A stretch of DNA of 36,596 nucleotides from positions 1 to 36,596 of the forward strand of contig JAWWBR010000022.1 of assembly GCA_033720855.1 (NCBI GenBank), read 5' to 3'. This DNA is from SMXQ01 sp033720855. GTDB taxonomy: Bacteria; Pseudomonadota; Alphaproteobacteria; SMXQ01. Positions 23,446 through 30,636 of the stretch are shown here, piece by piece. The first letter of the stretch is position 1, and every line of letters starts with the position of its first letter. The position numbers were made by a program, and so were the translations under genes. The notes beneath the pieces were generated by a model. It searched no databases, was not told the origin of the DNA, and saw only the letters and a list, made by a program, of their open reading frames with translations.

Positions 23446-24843
23446 CTATCGCCCGAAGGGCCCCATCCCCGGCGGCATGCCGCCCGGGGGCATTCCGCCC
23501 GGCGGCATCCCCGGAAACCCCGCCCTGGCGAGGCCCTTCTTGCCGAGCTTGCCGACCTTTTTCATCATCTTGCTCATTTCCCGGTACTGCTTGACGACGC
23601 GGTTGACGTCCTGGACCTGGGTGCCGGACCCGGCGGCGATACGCCGTTTCCGCGAGCCGTTGAGGAGCCGGATGTTGCGTTTCTCCGCCGCCGTCATCGA
23701 ACGGATGATGGCGATCTGGCGGCCGATCACCTTGTCGTCGAGATTGGCCTTGGCGAGCTGGGACTGGACGTCCCGGGCACCGGGCAACATCCCCATCATG
23801 CCCTGGAGGCCCCCCATTTTCGTGAGTTTCTGCAGCTGGTCCGCCATGTCGTCGAGATCGAAGCTGCCCTTGGCCATCTTGGCGGCGAGCTTTTCGGCCT
23901 CCTCGCGGTCGACCTGCTCGGCCGCCTTCTCCACCAGGCTGACGATGTCGCCCATGCCGAGGATGCGCGAGGCCACCCGTTCGGGATGGAAATCCTCCAG
24001 CGCGTCCAGCTGCTCGCCGGTACCCATCAACTTGATGGGGACGCCGGCGACCCTGGTCATCGACAGCGCGGCGCCGCCCCGCGCATCGCCGTCCACCCGG
24101 GTCAGCACGATGCCGGTAACGTCGACGCGTTCGGCGAAGGCGCGCGCGGTATTGACCGCGTCCTGGCCGGTCATGGCGTCGGCCACCAGAAGGGTCTCGA
24201 CGGGACCGGCAAGGGCGTGGATCTCGGCCGCCTCGGCCATCATCTCCTCGTCCACCGCAAGGCGGCCGGCGGTATCCAGGATGACGACGTCGTAGCCTTC
24301 GAGGCGCGCCGAGGCGAGCGCCCTTTGGGCGATGTCGGGCGCGGACTGGCCGGCGACGATGGGCAGGGTCGGGATGCCCGCCTGACGCCCGAGGATGGCG
24401 AGCTGTTCCTGCGCCGCCGGGCGCGCGGTGTCGAGCGAGGCCATCAGCACCTTTTTGTTCGAGCGCCCGGTGAGCCGGGCGGCGATCTTGGCCGCCGTGG
24501 TCGTCTTGCCGGAGCCCTGCAGGCCGACCATCAGGATCACCGCCGGCGGCGAGGCGGCGAGATTGAGCTCCCTGCCCTCGCCGCCGAGCAGCGCGGTCAG
24601 CTCGTCCTGGACGATCTTCACCACCATCTGGCCCGGGGTGACCGAGCGGATCACGGTTTCCCCGACCGCCTTCTCGCGCACCGCGTCGAGGAAGTCCTTG
24701 ACCACGGGCAGGGCGACATCGGCCTCGAGCAGCGCGACGCGGACCTCGCGCAGGGCCTCGGTCACGTCGGCTTCCTGCAAGACCCCCTTGCGGGTCAGAC
24801 GGGTGAAGACCTCGTTAAGCCTATTGCCCAGGGTCTCGAACAT
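23446..24843 (-). CDS. ffh: Signal recognition particle protein Ffh
   Basis: A 465-residue SRP54 GTPase that binds 4.5S RNA and signal sequences and docks with FtsY. The N domain is residues about 1-90. The G domain has the P-loop GLQGSGKTTTAAK, DTARPAAQEQL, DTAGRLAVDEEMM and the TRVDGDARGG specificity loop (Arg in place of the usual Lys). The M domain is Met-rich, ending in a GMPPGGMPPGGMPPG repeat. The start at 24843 (MFETLGNRLNEVF) is the family N-terminus; the 29 codons before it are not conserved. A good promoter lies about 127 bp upstream. Confidence 0.97.
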   Translation of the reverse strand: MFETLGNRLNEVFTRLTRKGVLQEADVTEALREVRVALLEADVALPVVKDFLDAVREKAVGETVIRSVTPGQMVVKIVQDELTALLGGEGRELNLAASPPAVILMVGLQGSGKTTTAAKIAARLTGRSNKKVLMASLDTARPAAQEQLAILGRQAGIPTLPIVAGQSAPDIAQRALASARLEGYDVVILDTAGRLAVDEEMMAEAAEIHALAGPVETLLVADAMTGQDAVNTARAFAERVDVTGIVLTRVDGDARGGAALSMTRVAGVPIKLMGTGEQLDALEDFHPERVASRILGMGDIVSLVEKAAEQVDREEAEKLAAKMAKGSFDLDDMADQLQKLTKMGGLQGMMGMLPGARDVQSQLAKANLDDKVIGRQIAIIRSMTAAEKRNIRLLNGSRKRRIAAGSGTQVQDVNRVVKQYREMSKMMKKVGKLGKKGLARAGFPGMPPGGMPPGGMPPGMGPFGR

Positions 24844-24969
24844 GGCGGCAAAAATCCGTCTTCGGCAATCATCAAACACCAAGGGCGCCAGTGCGCGAAA
24901 ACTCGCGGGCTGGCGGACCTCCCGGACCACCCGGGAAGCTCTCAGAACAGGGGGTTCCGGAGCGCGCGG

Positions 24970-24999
24970 AATTTAGGGCGCTCGGGCCCGAAAAGTCAA
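24970..24999 (-). promoter_or_regulatory. ffh: Sigma-70-type promoter of ffh
   Basis: On the minus strand TTGACT (24994-24999) and TAAATT (24970-24975) are separated by 18 bases. The extended CTTGAC form of the -35 box is common in alphaproteobacterial housekeeping promoters. Predicted start is near 24963, giving a leader of about 120 bases. Confidence 0.6.
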
Positions 25000-25185
25000 G
25001 GGCCCTCTCGGTTCCGCGCCGGTTCGAGGACGCCGCTCCCGGCGCGTCCGGGCGCGTTTCGGCGAGCCCGGGCAACCCGTTTGCGGCTTGGTTTTGCCCC
25101 CCCTTCGCCGATCACCCCCGGCGGCGGCGGCCGATGGCGGGCGCGGGCCGGCGGGCGCCGGGCCTCGGGCCTCGGCCGAATCCCA

Positions 25186-25215
25186 TTGCCATCGCCCGCC
25201 CCGCCGCCATATAAG
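25186..25215 (+). promoter_or_regulatory. dapF: Candidate promoter of dapF
   Basis: TTGCCA (25186-25191) and TATAAG (25210-25215), each one mismatch from consensus, are 18 bases apart. The predicted start would fall at about the dapF ATG (25223), so the transcript may be leaderless. The same bases include AAGG, which could instead be the Shine-Dalgarno of a longer transcript. Confidence 0.4.
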
Positions 25216-25222
25216 GCGGCGT

Positions 25223-26068
25223 ATGGACGGACTGCCTTTCATCAAGATGCACGGGCTCGGCAACGATTTCGTGATCATCGACGGGCGCGGCAACGCGGTC
25301 GAGATCGGCGCCGATGCGGCGCGGCGCATCGCCGATCGGCGCACCGGGGTGGGCTGCGACCAGCTGATCGTGCTCGGCCGGGCGAAGAGCCGCGACGCCG
25401 AGGCCTTCATGTCGATCCGCAACGCCGACGGCGGCGAATCTGCGGCCTGTGGCAACGCCACGCGCTGCGTCGCGGCGCTGTTGATGACCGAGAACGGCAC
25501 CGACGAAGCGGTGATCGAGACCGACGCCGGGATCCTGGTCGGTCAGGGTGCGCCCGGCGGCATAACCGTCGACATGGGGCCGCCTGGAACCCGCTGGCAA
25601 GACATTCCCCTGGCCGAGGACGTCGATACCCTGCATCTCCCCCTCGCCGCCGGCCCGGTCTCCGACCCGGCGGCGTGTTCCATGGGCAATCCGCACGCGA
25701 CCTTCTTCGTCGAAGACCTGAATGCCATCGACATCCCCGCCATCGGCCCCGGGCTCGAGCATGACCCGCTCTTCCCCGAGCGCGCCAATATCGGCTTCGC
25801 CCAGATCCTCGCGCCCGACCGCCTCAGGCTCCGGGTTTGGGAGCGTGGCGCGGGGCTGACCGCGGCCTGCGCGACGGGCGCCTGCGCCGCGGTCGTCAAC
25901 GGCGCCAGGCGGGGCCTCGTCGAGCGGGGGGCGACCTGCGTTCTCGACGGCGGCGAGCTGCTGGTCGAGTGGCGCGGCGAGGACGACCACGTCCTGATGA
26001 CCGGCCCCATCGCCGTCGCCTTTACCGGGCGCATCGCCCCGGCCCTGTTGAACGGGAGCGCGGCATGA
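25223..26068 (+). CDS. dapF: Diaminopimelate epimerase
   Basis: A 281-residue cytosolic cofactor-independent epimerase that converts LL- to meso-diaminopimelate for lysine and peptidoglycan. The two catalytic cysteines are C76 (ESAACGNATRC) and C216 (TAACATGACA). FIKMHGLGNDFVIID is the family N-terminus and fixes the start at 25223; the longer frame upstream lies over the promoter. GNGTR of typical enzymes is GNATR here. It is the first gene of the dapF-mtaB-ftsY operon and overlaps mtaB by ATGA. Confidence 0.96.
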   Translation: MDGLPFIKMHGLGNDFVIIDGRGNAVEIGADAARRIADRRTGVGCDQLIVLGRAKSRDAEAFMSIRNADGGESAACGNATRCVAALLMTENGTDEAVIETDAGILVGQGAPGGITVDMGPPGTRWQDIPLAEDVDTLHLPLAAGPVSDPAACSMGNPHATFFVEDLNAIDIPAIGPGLEHDPLFPERANIGFAQILAPDRLRLRVWERGAGLTAACATGACAAVVNGARRGLVERGATCVLDGGELLVEWRGEDDHVLMTGPIAVAFTGRIAPALLNGSAA

Positions 26069-27372
26069 CGGTCAAGACCGCCGCGGGTTCTACCGCCAGG
26101 CGTGCGCCCCGCACCGCCGGCCCCGCCCCCAAGATCGTCTCCTTCGGCTGCAGGCTCAACGCCTTCGAGGCCGAGGTCATGCGCGCCCATGCCGAGAGCG
26201 CGGGGCTCGAGGATGCGGTGATCGTCAACACCTGCGCCGTCACCCGCGAATCCGAACGCCAATCCCGCCAGGCGATCCGCCGCGCCCGGCGCGAGGCGCC
26301 GGAGGCCAAGATCATCGTCACCGGCTGCGCCGCACAGATCGATCCCGGCGCCTTTGCCGCGATGGCCGAGGTCGACCACGTCATCGGCAATGCGGAAAAG
26401 CTCGCCGCCGAGACGTTCAAGGCGCTCGGCGCCGGCGGCCCGCGGCTCAAGGTTTCGGACATCATGGAAGTGCGCGAGACGGCGCCGCATCTGGTGGAGG
26501 GGTTCGAGGGCCGGGCGCGCGCCTTCGTCGAGGTGCAGCAAGGCTGCGATCATCGCTGCACCTTCTGCATCATCCCCTTCGGGCGGGGCAATTCGCGCTC
26601 GGCCCCCATCGGCGAGGTGGTGCGCCAGGCCGATCACCTGGTCTCCGCCGGCTACCGCGAGATCGTCCTGACCGGCGTCGATCTGACCGGCTACGGCGCC
26701 GATTTGCCCGGCCGGCCGCGCCTGGGCGACATGGTGCGCCGGCTGCTCGATCTGGTGCCCGGTTTGGAGCGCCTCAGGCTGTCGTCGCTCGACGTCGCCG
26801 AGGTCGACGATGCGCTGTTTGACCTGATCACCGGGGAGGCCCGGATCATGCCGCACCTGCACCTCAGCCTGCAGGCCGGCGACGACATCATCCTCAAGCG
26901 CATGAAGCGGCGGCACAGCCGCGCGCAAGCGGTGGAGTTCTGCCGGGCGGTGCAAGCGGCCCGGCCCGGAATCGTCTTCGGCGCCGACCTGATCGCGGGA
27001 TTCCCCACCGAGAGCGACGAGATGTTCGAATCCACCCTTGCCCTGATCGACGATGCGCGCCTGACCTGGCTCCACGTCTTCCCCTTCTCGGCGCGCCCCG
27101 GCACCCCGGCGGCCCGGATGCCGGCCGTCCCCGGTCCGGTCGTCAAGGCCCGCGCCAAGCGCCTGCGCGAGGCCGGCGAAGCGGCGCGCGACCGCTTCCT
27201 CGAGAGCTGCATCGGCGGCCTCGAAACGGCGCTGATCGAGCAGCCCGGCGTGGGGCGCAGCGACCGCTACGCCCATATCGATCTCGAGGGCGCCGCGGCG
27301 ACCGGCAGTGTCGTCCCGGTGCGCATTACCGGGGCCGCCGCCGGGCGCCTCAAGGGCCGGGTCCTGCCATGA
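26065..27372 (+). CDS. mtaB: tRNA t6A37 methylthiotransferase MtaB
   Basis: A 435-residue radical-SAM methylthiotransferase that converts t6A37 to ms2t6A in tRNAs reading ANN codons. The N-terminal MTTase domain has cluster ligands C29 (SFGCRLN), C57 (NTCAVT) and C88 (VTGCAAQ). The radical-SAM cluster ligands are C161, C165 and C168 (CDHRCTFCIIPFGRG). LHLSLQAGDD and DLIAGFPTE follow in the barrel. 'GCRLN' rather than 'GCQMN' places it with MtaB, not MiaB or RimO. The start at 26065 overlaps the dapF stop, and its own stop overlaps ftsY (27369-27372). Confidence 0.95.
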   Translation: MTVKTAAGSTARRAPRTAGPAPKIVSFGCRLNAFEAEVMRAHAESAGLEDAVIVNTCAVTRESERQSRQAIRRARREAPEAKIIVTGCAAQIDPGAFAAMAEVDHVIGNAEKLAAETFKALGAGGPRLKVSDIMEVRETAPHLVEGFEGRARAFVEVQQGCDHRCTFCIIPFGRGNSRSAPIGEVVRQADHLVSAGYREIVLTGVDLTGYGADLPGRPRLGDMVRRLLDLVPGLERLRLSSLDVAEVDDALFDLITGEARIMPHLHLSLQAGDDIILKRMKRRHSRAQAVEFCRAVQAARPGIVFGADLIAGFPTESDEMFESTLALIDDARLTWLHVFPFSARPGTPAARMPAVPGPVVKARAKRLREAGEAARDRFLESCIGGLETALIEQPGVGRSDRYAHIDLEGAAATGSVVPVRITGAAAGRLKGRVLP

Positions 27373-28331
27373 CGATGGCCCAGGGCGGCTGGCTCTCACG
27401 CCTCAGCACCGGACTCAGACGCTCACGCACGGCCTTGGCCGACGGGCTTTCCGCGATCTTCGCCGGCCGCAAGCTCGACGCCGCCACGGCCGAGGAGCTC
27501 GAGGATCTTCTGATCCTGTCCGACCTCGGGCCGGCGACGGCGGCCAAGCTGACGCAGGCGGTCAGGGACCGCGCGGGCCCGGGTCGCGGCGCGGAAGACG
27601 GTGACGCGGTGACCGAAGCCTTGGCCGAGGAGATCGAGGAGATCCTGCGGCCGGTCGCCATACCGCTCGAAATCGACCCAACACGCAAACCCCACGTGAT
27701 CCTCGTCGTCGGCGTCAACGGGAGCGGCAAGACCACCACCATCGGCAAGCTCGCCTATGTCCTCAAGGGCCAAGGCCACACGGTGATGGTGGCGGCGGGC
27801 GATACCTTCCGGGCGGCGGCGGTCGAGCAGCTCCAGATCTGGGCGGAGCGGGCGGGGGCGCGGTTTTTCGGATCCGCCGATGCCAAGGATGCCGCCGCGG
27901 TCGCCTTCGATGCGCTCTCCGCCGCCCGTCAAGACGGTATCGACGTGCTGCTGGTCGACACCGCCGGCCGCCTGCACAACAAGGCCGACCTCATGGCGGA
28001 ACTGGAGAAGATCATTCGCGTGGTGCGGAAGCTCGACGCCGGGGCGCCCCATGACACGCTGCTGGTGCTCGACGCGACCACCGGACAGAACGCCCATGCC
28101 CAGGCGGAGATCTTCCGCGATATCACCAACGTCACCGGGCTGGTGGTGACCAAGCTCGACGGCTCGGCCAAAGGCGGCGTGCTGGTGGCCTTGGCGGATC
28201 GGTTCGGGCTTCCGGTGCACGCCATCGGTGTCGGCGAGGGTCTCGAGGACCTGCAGCCGTTCACGGCCGGCGACTTCGCGCGGTCCCTGCTGGGATTGGA
28301 GACCGGCGACGGACCCGGCGATCACCCTTGA
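27369..28331 (+). CDS. ftsY: Signal recognition particle receptor FtsY
   Basis: A 320-residue SRP receptor GTPase that docks Ffh-ribosome complexes at the membrane. It has only the NG domain: N domain about 8-95, P-loop GVNGSGKTT (115-123), DTFRAAAVEQL, DTAGRLHNKADLM and TKLDGSAKGG. The acidic A domain of enterobacterial FtsY is missing, as is usual in alphaproteobacteria; an N-terminal amphipathic stretch (GWLSRLSTGLRRSR) may bind lipid. It ends the operon, and its last 10 bases overlap the end of the convergent Nudix gene. Confidence 0.96.
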   Translation: MTMAQGGWLSRLSTGLRRSRTALADGLSAIFAGRKLDAATAEELEDLLILSDLGPATAAKLTQAVRDRAGPGRGAEDGDAVTEALAEEIEEILRPVAIPLEIDPTRKPHVILVVGVNGSGKTTTIGKLAYVLKGQGHTVMVAAGDTFRAAAVEQLQIWAERAGARFFGSADAKDAAAVAFDALSAARQDGIDVLLVDTAGRLHNKADLMAELEKIIRVVRKLDAGAPHDTLLVLDATTGQNAHAQAEIFRDITNVTGLVVTKLDGSAKGGVLVALADRFGLPVHAIGVGEGLEDLQPFTAGDFARSLLGLETGDGPGDHP

Positions 28332-28891
28332 GGAAGGCCGGGGTCGTCGGTGATATTGGTCCGCGGTTCGAAAATCTTGGCGGCGCCGATTTCACGATCG
28401 TGATGAAGCGCCCAGCGCACGGTGGGAAAGGCGATCTCGCCCCAGGGAATCTCATCCCAGCGGAACAGCGCCACCGCCTGGCTCTCGATGCCCGGCTTGA
28501 TCGCCTCGTCCATCAGCCGCGCGCGATAGATAAGCTGCACCTGACTGAGCCGGGGAATGCTGTAGATCGCGAGCAGGCTCTCGATCTCGATCTTGGCGAA
28601 GGCTTCTTCCCAGGCCTCTCGGCGGGCGCCTTCGTCGGGCGCCTCGTTGAGCTCCAGATAGCCCGCCGGTAGGGTCCAGAACCCCATCCGCGGCGCGATG
28701 GCGCGCCGGCACAGGAGGATGCGGTCGCCCGCCCGCACCACGGCGCCAACCACCATTTTCGGGTTTTCGTAGTGGATGAAACCGCAATCGGGACAGATCA
28801 ACCGCGTCCGGTCATCCCCTTCGGGGATGTCCTCGACCCTCGGTCCGGCGTCCGGCGTGGGCGTCTTCGGCGGCATGCTCATGGAAGACAT
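28322..28891 (-). CDS. Nudix hydrolase with zinc-ribbon-like N-terminus
   Basis: A 189-residue protein (start uncertain). An N-terminal CPDCGFIHYENPKMVVGAVV segment (about 33-52) is the single CxxC plus NPK form common in this Nudix group. The Nudix box follows as GYLELNEAPDEGARREAWEE (G-x5-E-x7-REAWEE). Canonical REUxEExGU would have Gly where this has Phe (AFA). The metal-binding Glu residues are kept, so it may still hydrolyse a nucleoside-diphosphate-linked substrate. Starts at 28891, 28882, 28876 or a TTG at 28918 are possible; none has a good RBS. It is convergent with ftsY (10 bp overlap). Substrate unknown. Confidence 0.8.
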   Translation of the reverse strand: MSSMSMPPKTPTPDAGPRVEDIPEGDDRTRLICPDCGFIHYENPKMVVGAVVRAGDRILLCRRAIAPRMGFWTLPAGYLELNEAPDEGARREAWEEAFAKIEIESLLAIYSIPRLSQVQLIYRARLMDEAIKPGIESQAVALFRWDEIPWGEIAFPTVRWALHHDREIGAAKIFEPRTNITDDPGLPQG

Positions 28892-28960
28892 GTTGAACGT
28901 CTCGGCACGCCGATACAAGATTTGAGGTCGGATCCAGGGCGCTCGCGCGCCATGGCGGCG

Positions 28961-29227
28961 TCAGACGACGATGTTCACGACGCTGCCGCGGGGAAGGTTC
29001 TTGGGCACCTGATCTTCTGCCGGCAAGGGCGCGGGAGCCGGCGTCGGGCTGGGTTCGAGCGCGGCCCCCTGGCGCGCCGCCAACACCTTGGCGGCGGCGG
29101 CGAGCGCCGGAGGTTCGGCCGGCGGCGCTGGATTGCCTGGGGCGGTTGGGGGTTGGGCGGTGGTGCCGGCCTGAGCCGGGATCGAGGCGAGGGCGTGGAG
29201 AAGCTGGGCGGTGGGCGAGATCTGCAT
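28961..29227 (-). CDS. Small Pro/Ala-rich protein of unknown function
   Basis: An 88-residue protein I do not recognise. It has an N-terminal amphipathic segment (MQISPTAQLLHALASI), then a long low-complexity Pro/Ala region with Thr and Gly, and a distinct hydrophobic end, LPRGSVVNIVV. No signal peptide or membrane segment is seen. AGGA lies upstream of the ATG at 29227. It is divergent from the DUF2336 operon across 224 bp that hold a CtrA-type site, so it may be co-regulated with it. The terminal motif hints at a docking tail, but that is speculation. It could be a spurious frame, though codon use looks normal. Confidence 0.5.
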   Translation of the reverse strand: MQISPTAQLLHALASIPAQAGTTAQPPTAPGNPAPPAEPPALAAAAKVLAARQGAALEPSPTPAPAPLPAEDQVPKNLPRGSVVNIVV

Positions 29228-29324
29228 GGAATGTCTTCATCCTAGCTCGAATGTGGCCGCCCGCCTCGGCGGGGCGTGTCCCGGGCCTCGGGGCGACCGC
29301 GGCGGGCATGTTATTTTTTCTGAA

Positions 29325-29339
29325 TTAACAGTGTGTTAA
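29325..29339. promoter_or_regulatory. CtrA-type binding site (TTAA-N7-TTAA)
   Basis: TTAA at 29325-29328 and TTAA at 29336-29339 are separated by exactly 7 bases, the full CtrA consensus of alphaproteobacteria. The flanks (A-TTAAC ... G-TTAAC) are AT-rich within a high-GC genome. It is 112 bp before the DUF2336 ATG and 97 bp before the ATG of the divergent small gene, so it could serve either or both. Confidence 0.6.
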
Positions 29340-29451
29340 CACGGGGAAGGGTCGTCGACCATTTACTAAAGATTAAGCTCAATGCCGCCTAAATGGAGCC
29401 GATTTTTGCCGGAGGCCCGTTAACCGCGGCGGATGAGCTGCGCCGATTCCC

Positions 29452-30636
29452 ATGAGCGACGAGAACCACAAGGACGAATACGAAGCGCTTCTTGAAATGG
29501 CGCGGGACAAGACGGCGGCCGGGCGGGCGACGCTCGCCAGCACCGTCACCGACCTGTTCGCGGAACGCAGCGAGGTCCTGACCGACCACGAACGCGCATT
29601 GATGTCGGACATCCTGCGGCAGCTCATCCACGATGCCGAGATGTCGGTGCGCCGCGAGCTCTCCAACAAACTGGCCTCGTTTGAGAACATCCCCCACGAA
29701 CTGGTCGTCTTGCTCGCCAATGACGACATCGAGGTCGCGCATCCGATCCTGGTGAAAAGCGAACTGCTGTGCGACCTGGACCTCATCGAGATCATCCACC
29801 ACCGCACCCTTCAGCATCAGCTTTCCATCGCCCTGCGCCGCAGCATCAGCGAGGACGTCTCCACCGCCCTGGTCGAAAGCGGCGACGAGGACGTGATCAA
29901 GGCGCTTTTGGAAAACCCCAATGCGCGGATCTCCCGGACCACCATGGAATACCTGGTGGAACAGTCGAAACGGGTGGACAGCTACCAGAATCCGCTGCTC
30001 AAGCGCCCGGACCTCGACCCGCAACTGGCCAAAAGCATGTACTGGTGGGTTTCGGCGGCCCTGCGCAAATACGTCACCGAGCATTTCGACATCGATCCCT
30101 GGGAGCTGGACGAGAACCTGGACACCACGGTGAACGAGATCGCCGCGCGCGAGAGCGAAGCGGGCATCGACATCGGCAAGGCCCAGGAACTCGCCAAGCA
30201 TATGGCCGAATCGGACCACATCACCTCGGAATTGATGGTCCGCATCCTCCGCCAAGGCGAGATCCCTCTGTTCGAAGCCCTGTTCGCCAGACGCTCGGGC
30301 CTCAGGTTGAGACTGCTTCAGCGCATCCTGTTCGAACCCGGCGGAGAAGCTCTCGCCGTCGTCTGCCGGGCGCTGGAGATTGCCAAGGCCGACTTCGCGA
30401 CAATGTTCATGCTCACGCGCAAGGCGCGAGGCGGCGAGCGGACTGTGAGGCCGGGGGAACTGAACCGCGTTCTCGAAATCTATGATCGCGTGCGGCTGGA
30501 ATCGGCCCGTAGGATGTTGAGCCGATGGCAGCGCGATCCCGGCTATCTCGACGCCGTGCGCATCCTGTCCGCAAGCGAGGATGAGACGCCCGCGTCCGAC
30601 GACCCCGAAAAACCGGACGGTTCGGGACGGCCGTGA
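29452..30636 (+). CDS. DUF2336 protein
   Basis: A 394-residue soluble, strongly alpha-helical protein with DUF2336 features: repeated short helices with the pattern 'LLANDDIEVAHPILVKSELL' (86-105) and 'IKALLENPNARISRTTMEYLVE' (149-170), resembling HEAT-like repeats. No catalytic motif is visible. The function of DUF2336 is unknown; it is found mostly in alphaproteobacteria. The stop overlaps the start of the downstream histidine kinase, so the two are made together, and DUF2336 may sense for or regulate that kinase (inference). The acidic/Pro C-terminus (about 370-394) is probably disordered. A CtrA-type site lies upstream. Confidence 0.85.
   Translation: MSDENHKDEYEALLEMARDKTAAGRATLASTVTDLFAERSEVLTDHERALMSDILRQLIHDAEMSVRRELSNKLASFENIPHELVVLLANDDIEVAHPILVKSELLCDLDLIEIIHHRTLQHQLSIALRRSISEDVSTALVESGDEDVIKALLENPNARISRTTMEYLVEQSKRVDSYQNPLLKRPDLDPQLAKSMYWWVSAALRKYVTEHFDIDPWELDENLDTTVNEIAARESEAGIDIGKAQELAKHMAESDHITSELMVRILRQGEIPLFEALFARRSGLRLRLLQRILFEPGGEALAVVCRALEIAKADFATMFMLTRKARGGERTVRPGELNRVLEIYDRVRLESARRMLSRWQRDPGYLDAVRILSASEDETPASDDPEKPDGSGRP

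Larger units (their letters stand above)
24844..25222. other. 379-bp divergent spacer between ffh and dapF
   Basis: GC-rich non-coding spacer containing the ffh and dapF promoters, listed separately. It also holds a short direct repeat (CGGGCCT twice around 25160-25176). I looked for a 4.5S RNA core and found none. No convincing small gene is present. Confidence 0.6.

Noticed and set aside
22036..25764. A very long open frame on the plus strand opposite rimM, rpsP and ffh
   Set aside because: It is antisense to well-identified genes, has no domain similarity and reflects the scarcity of stop codons in GC-rich DNA. The same holds for the long frames opposite sdhA/sdhB and leuC.
28892..28918. 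TTG start at 28918 giving a longer Nudix protein
   Set aside because: No RBS and no conserved residues in the added segment; kept only as an alternative.
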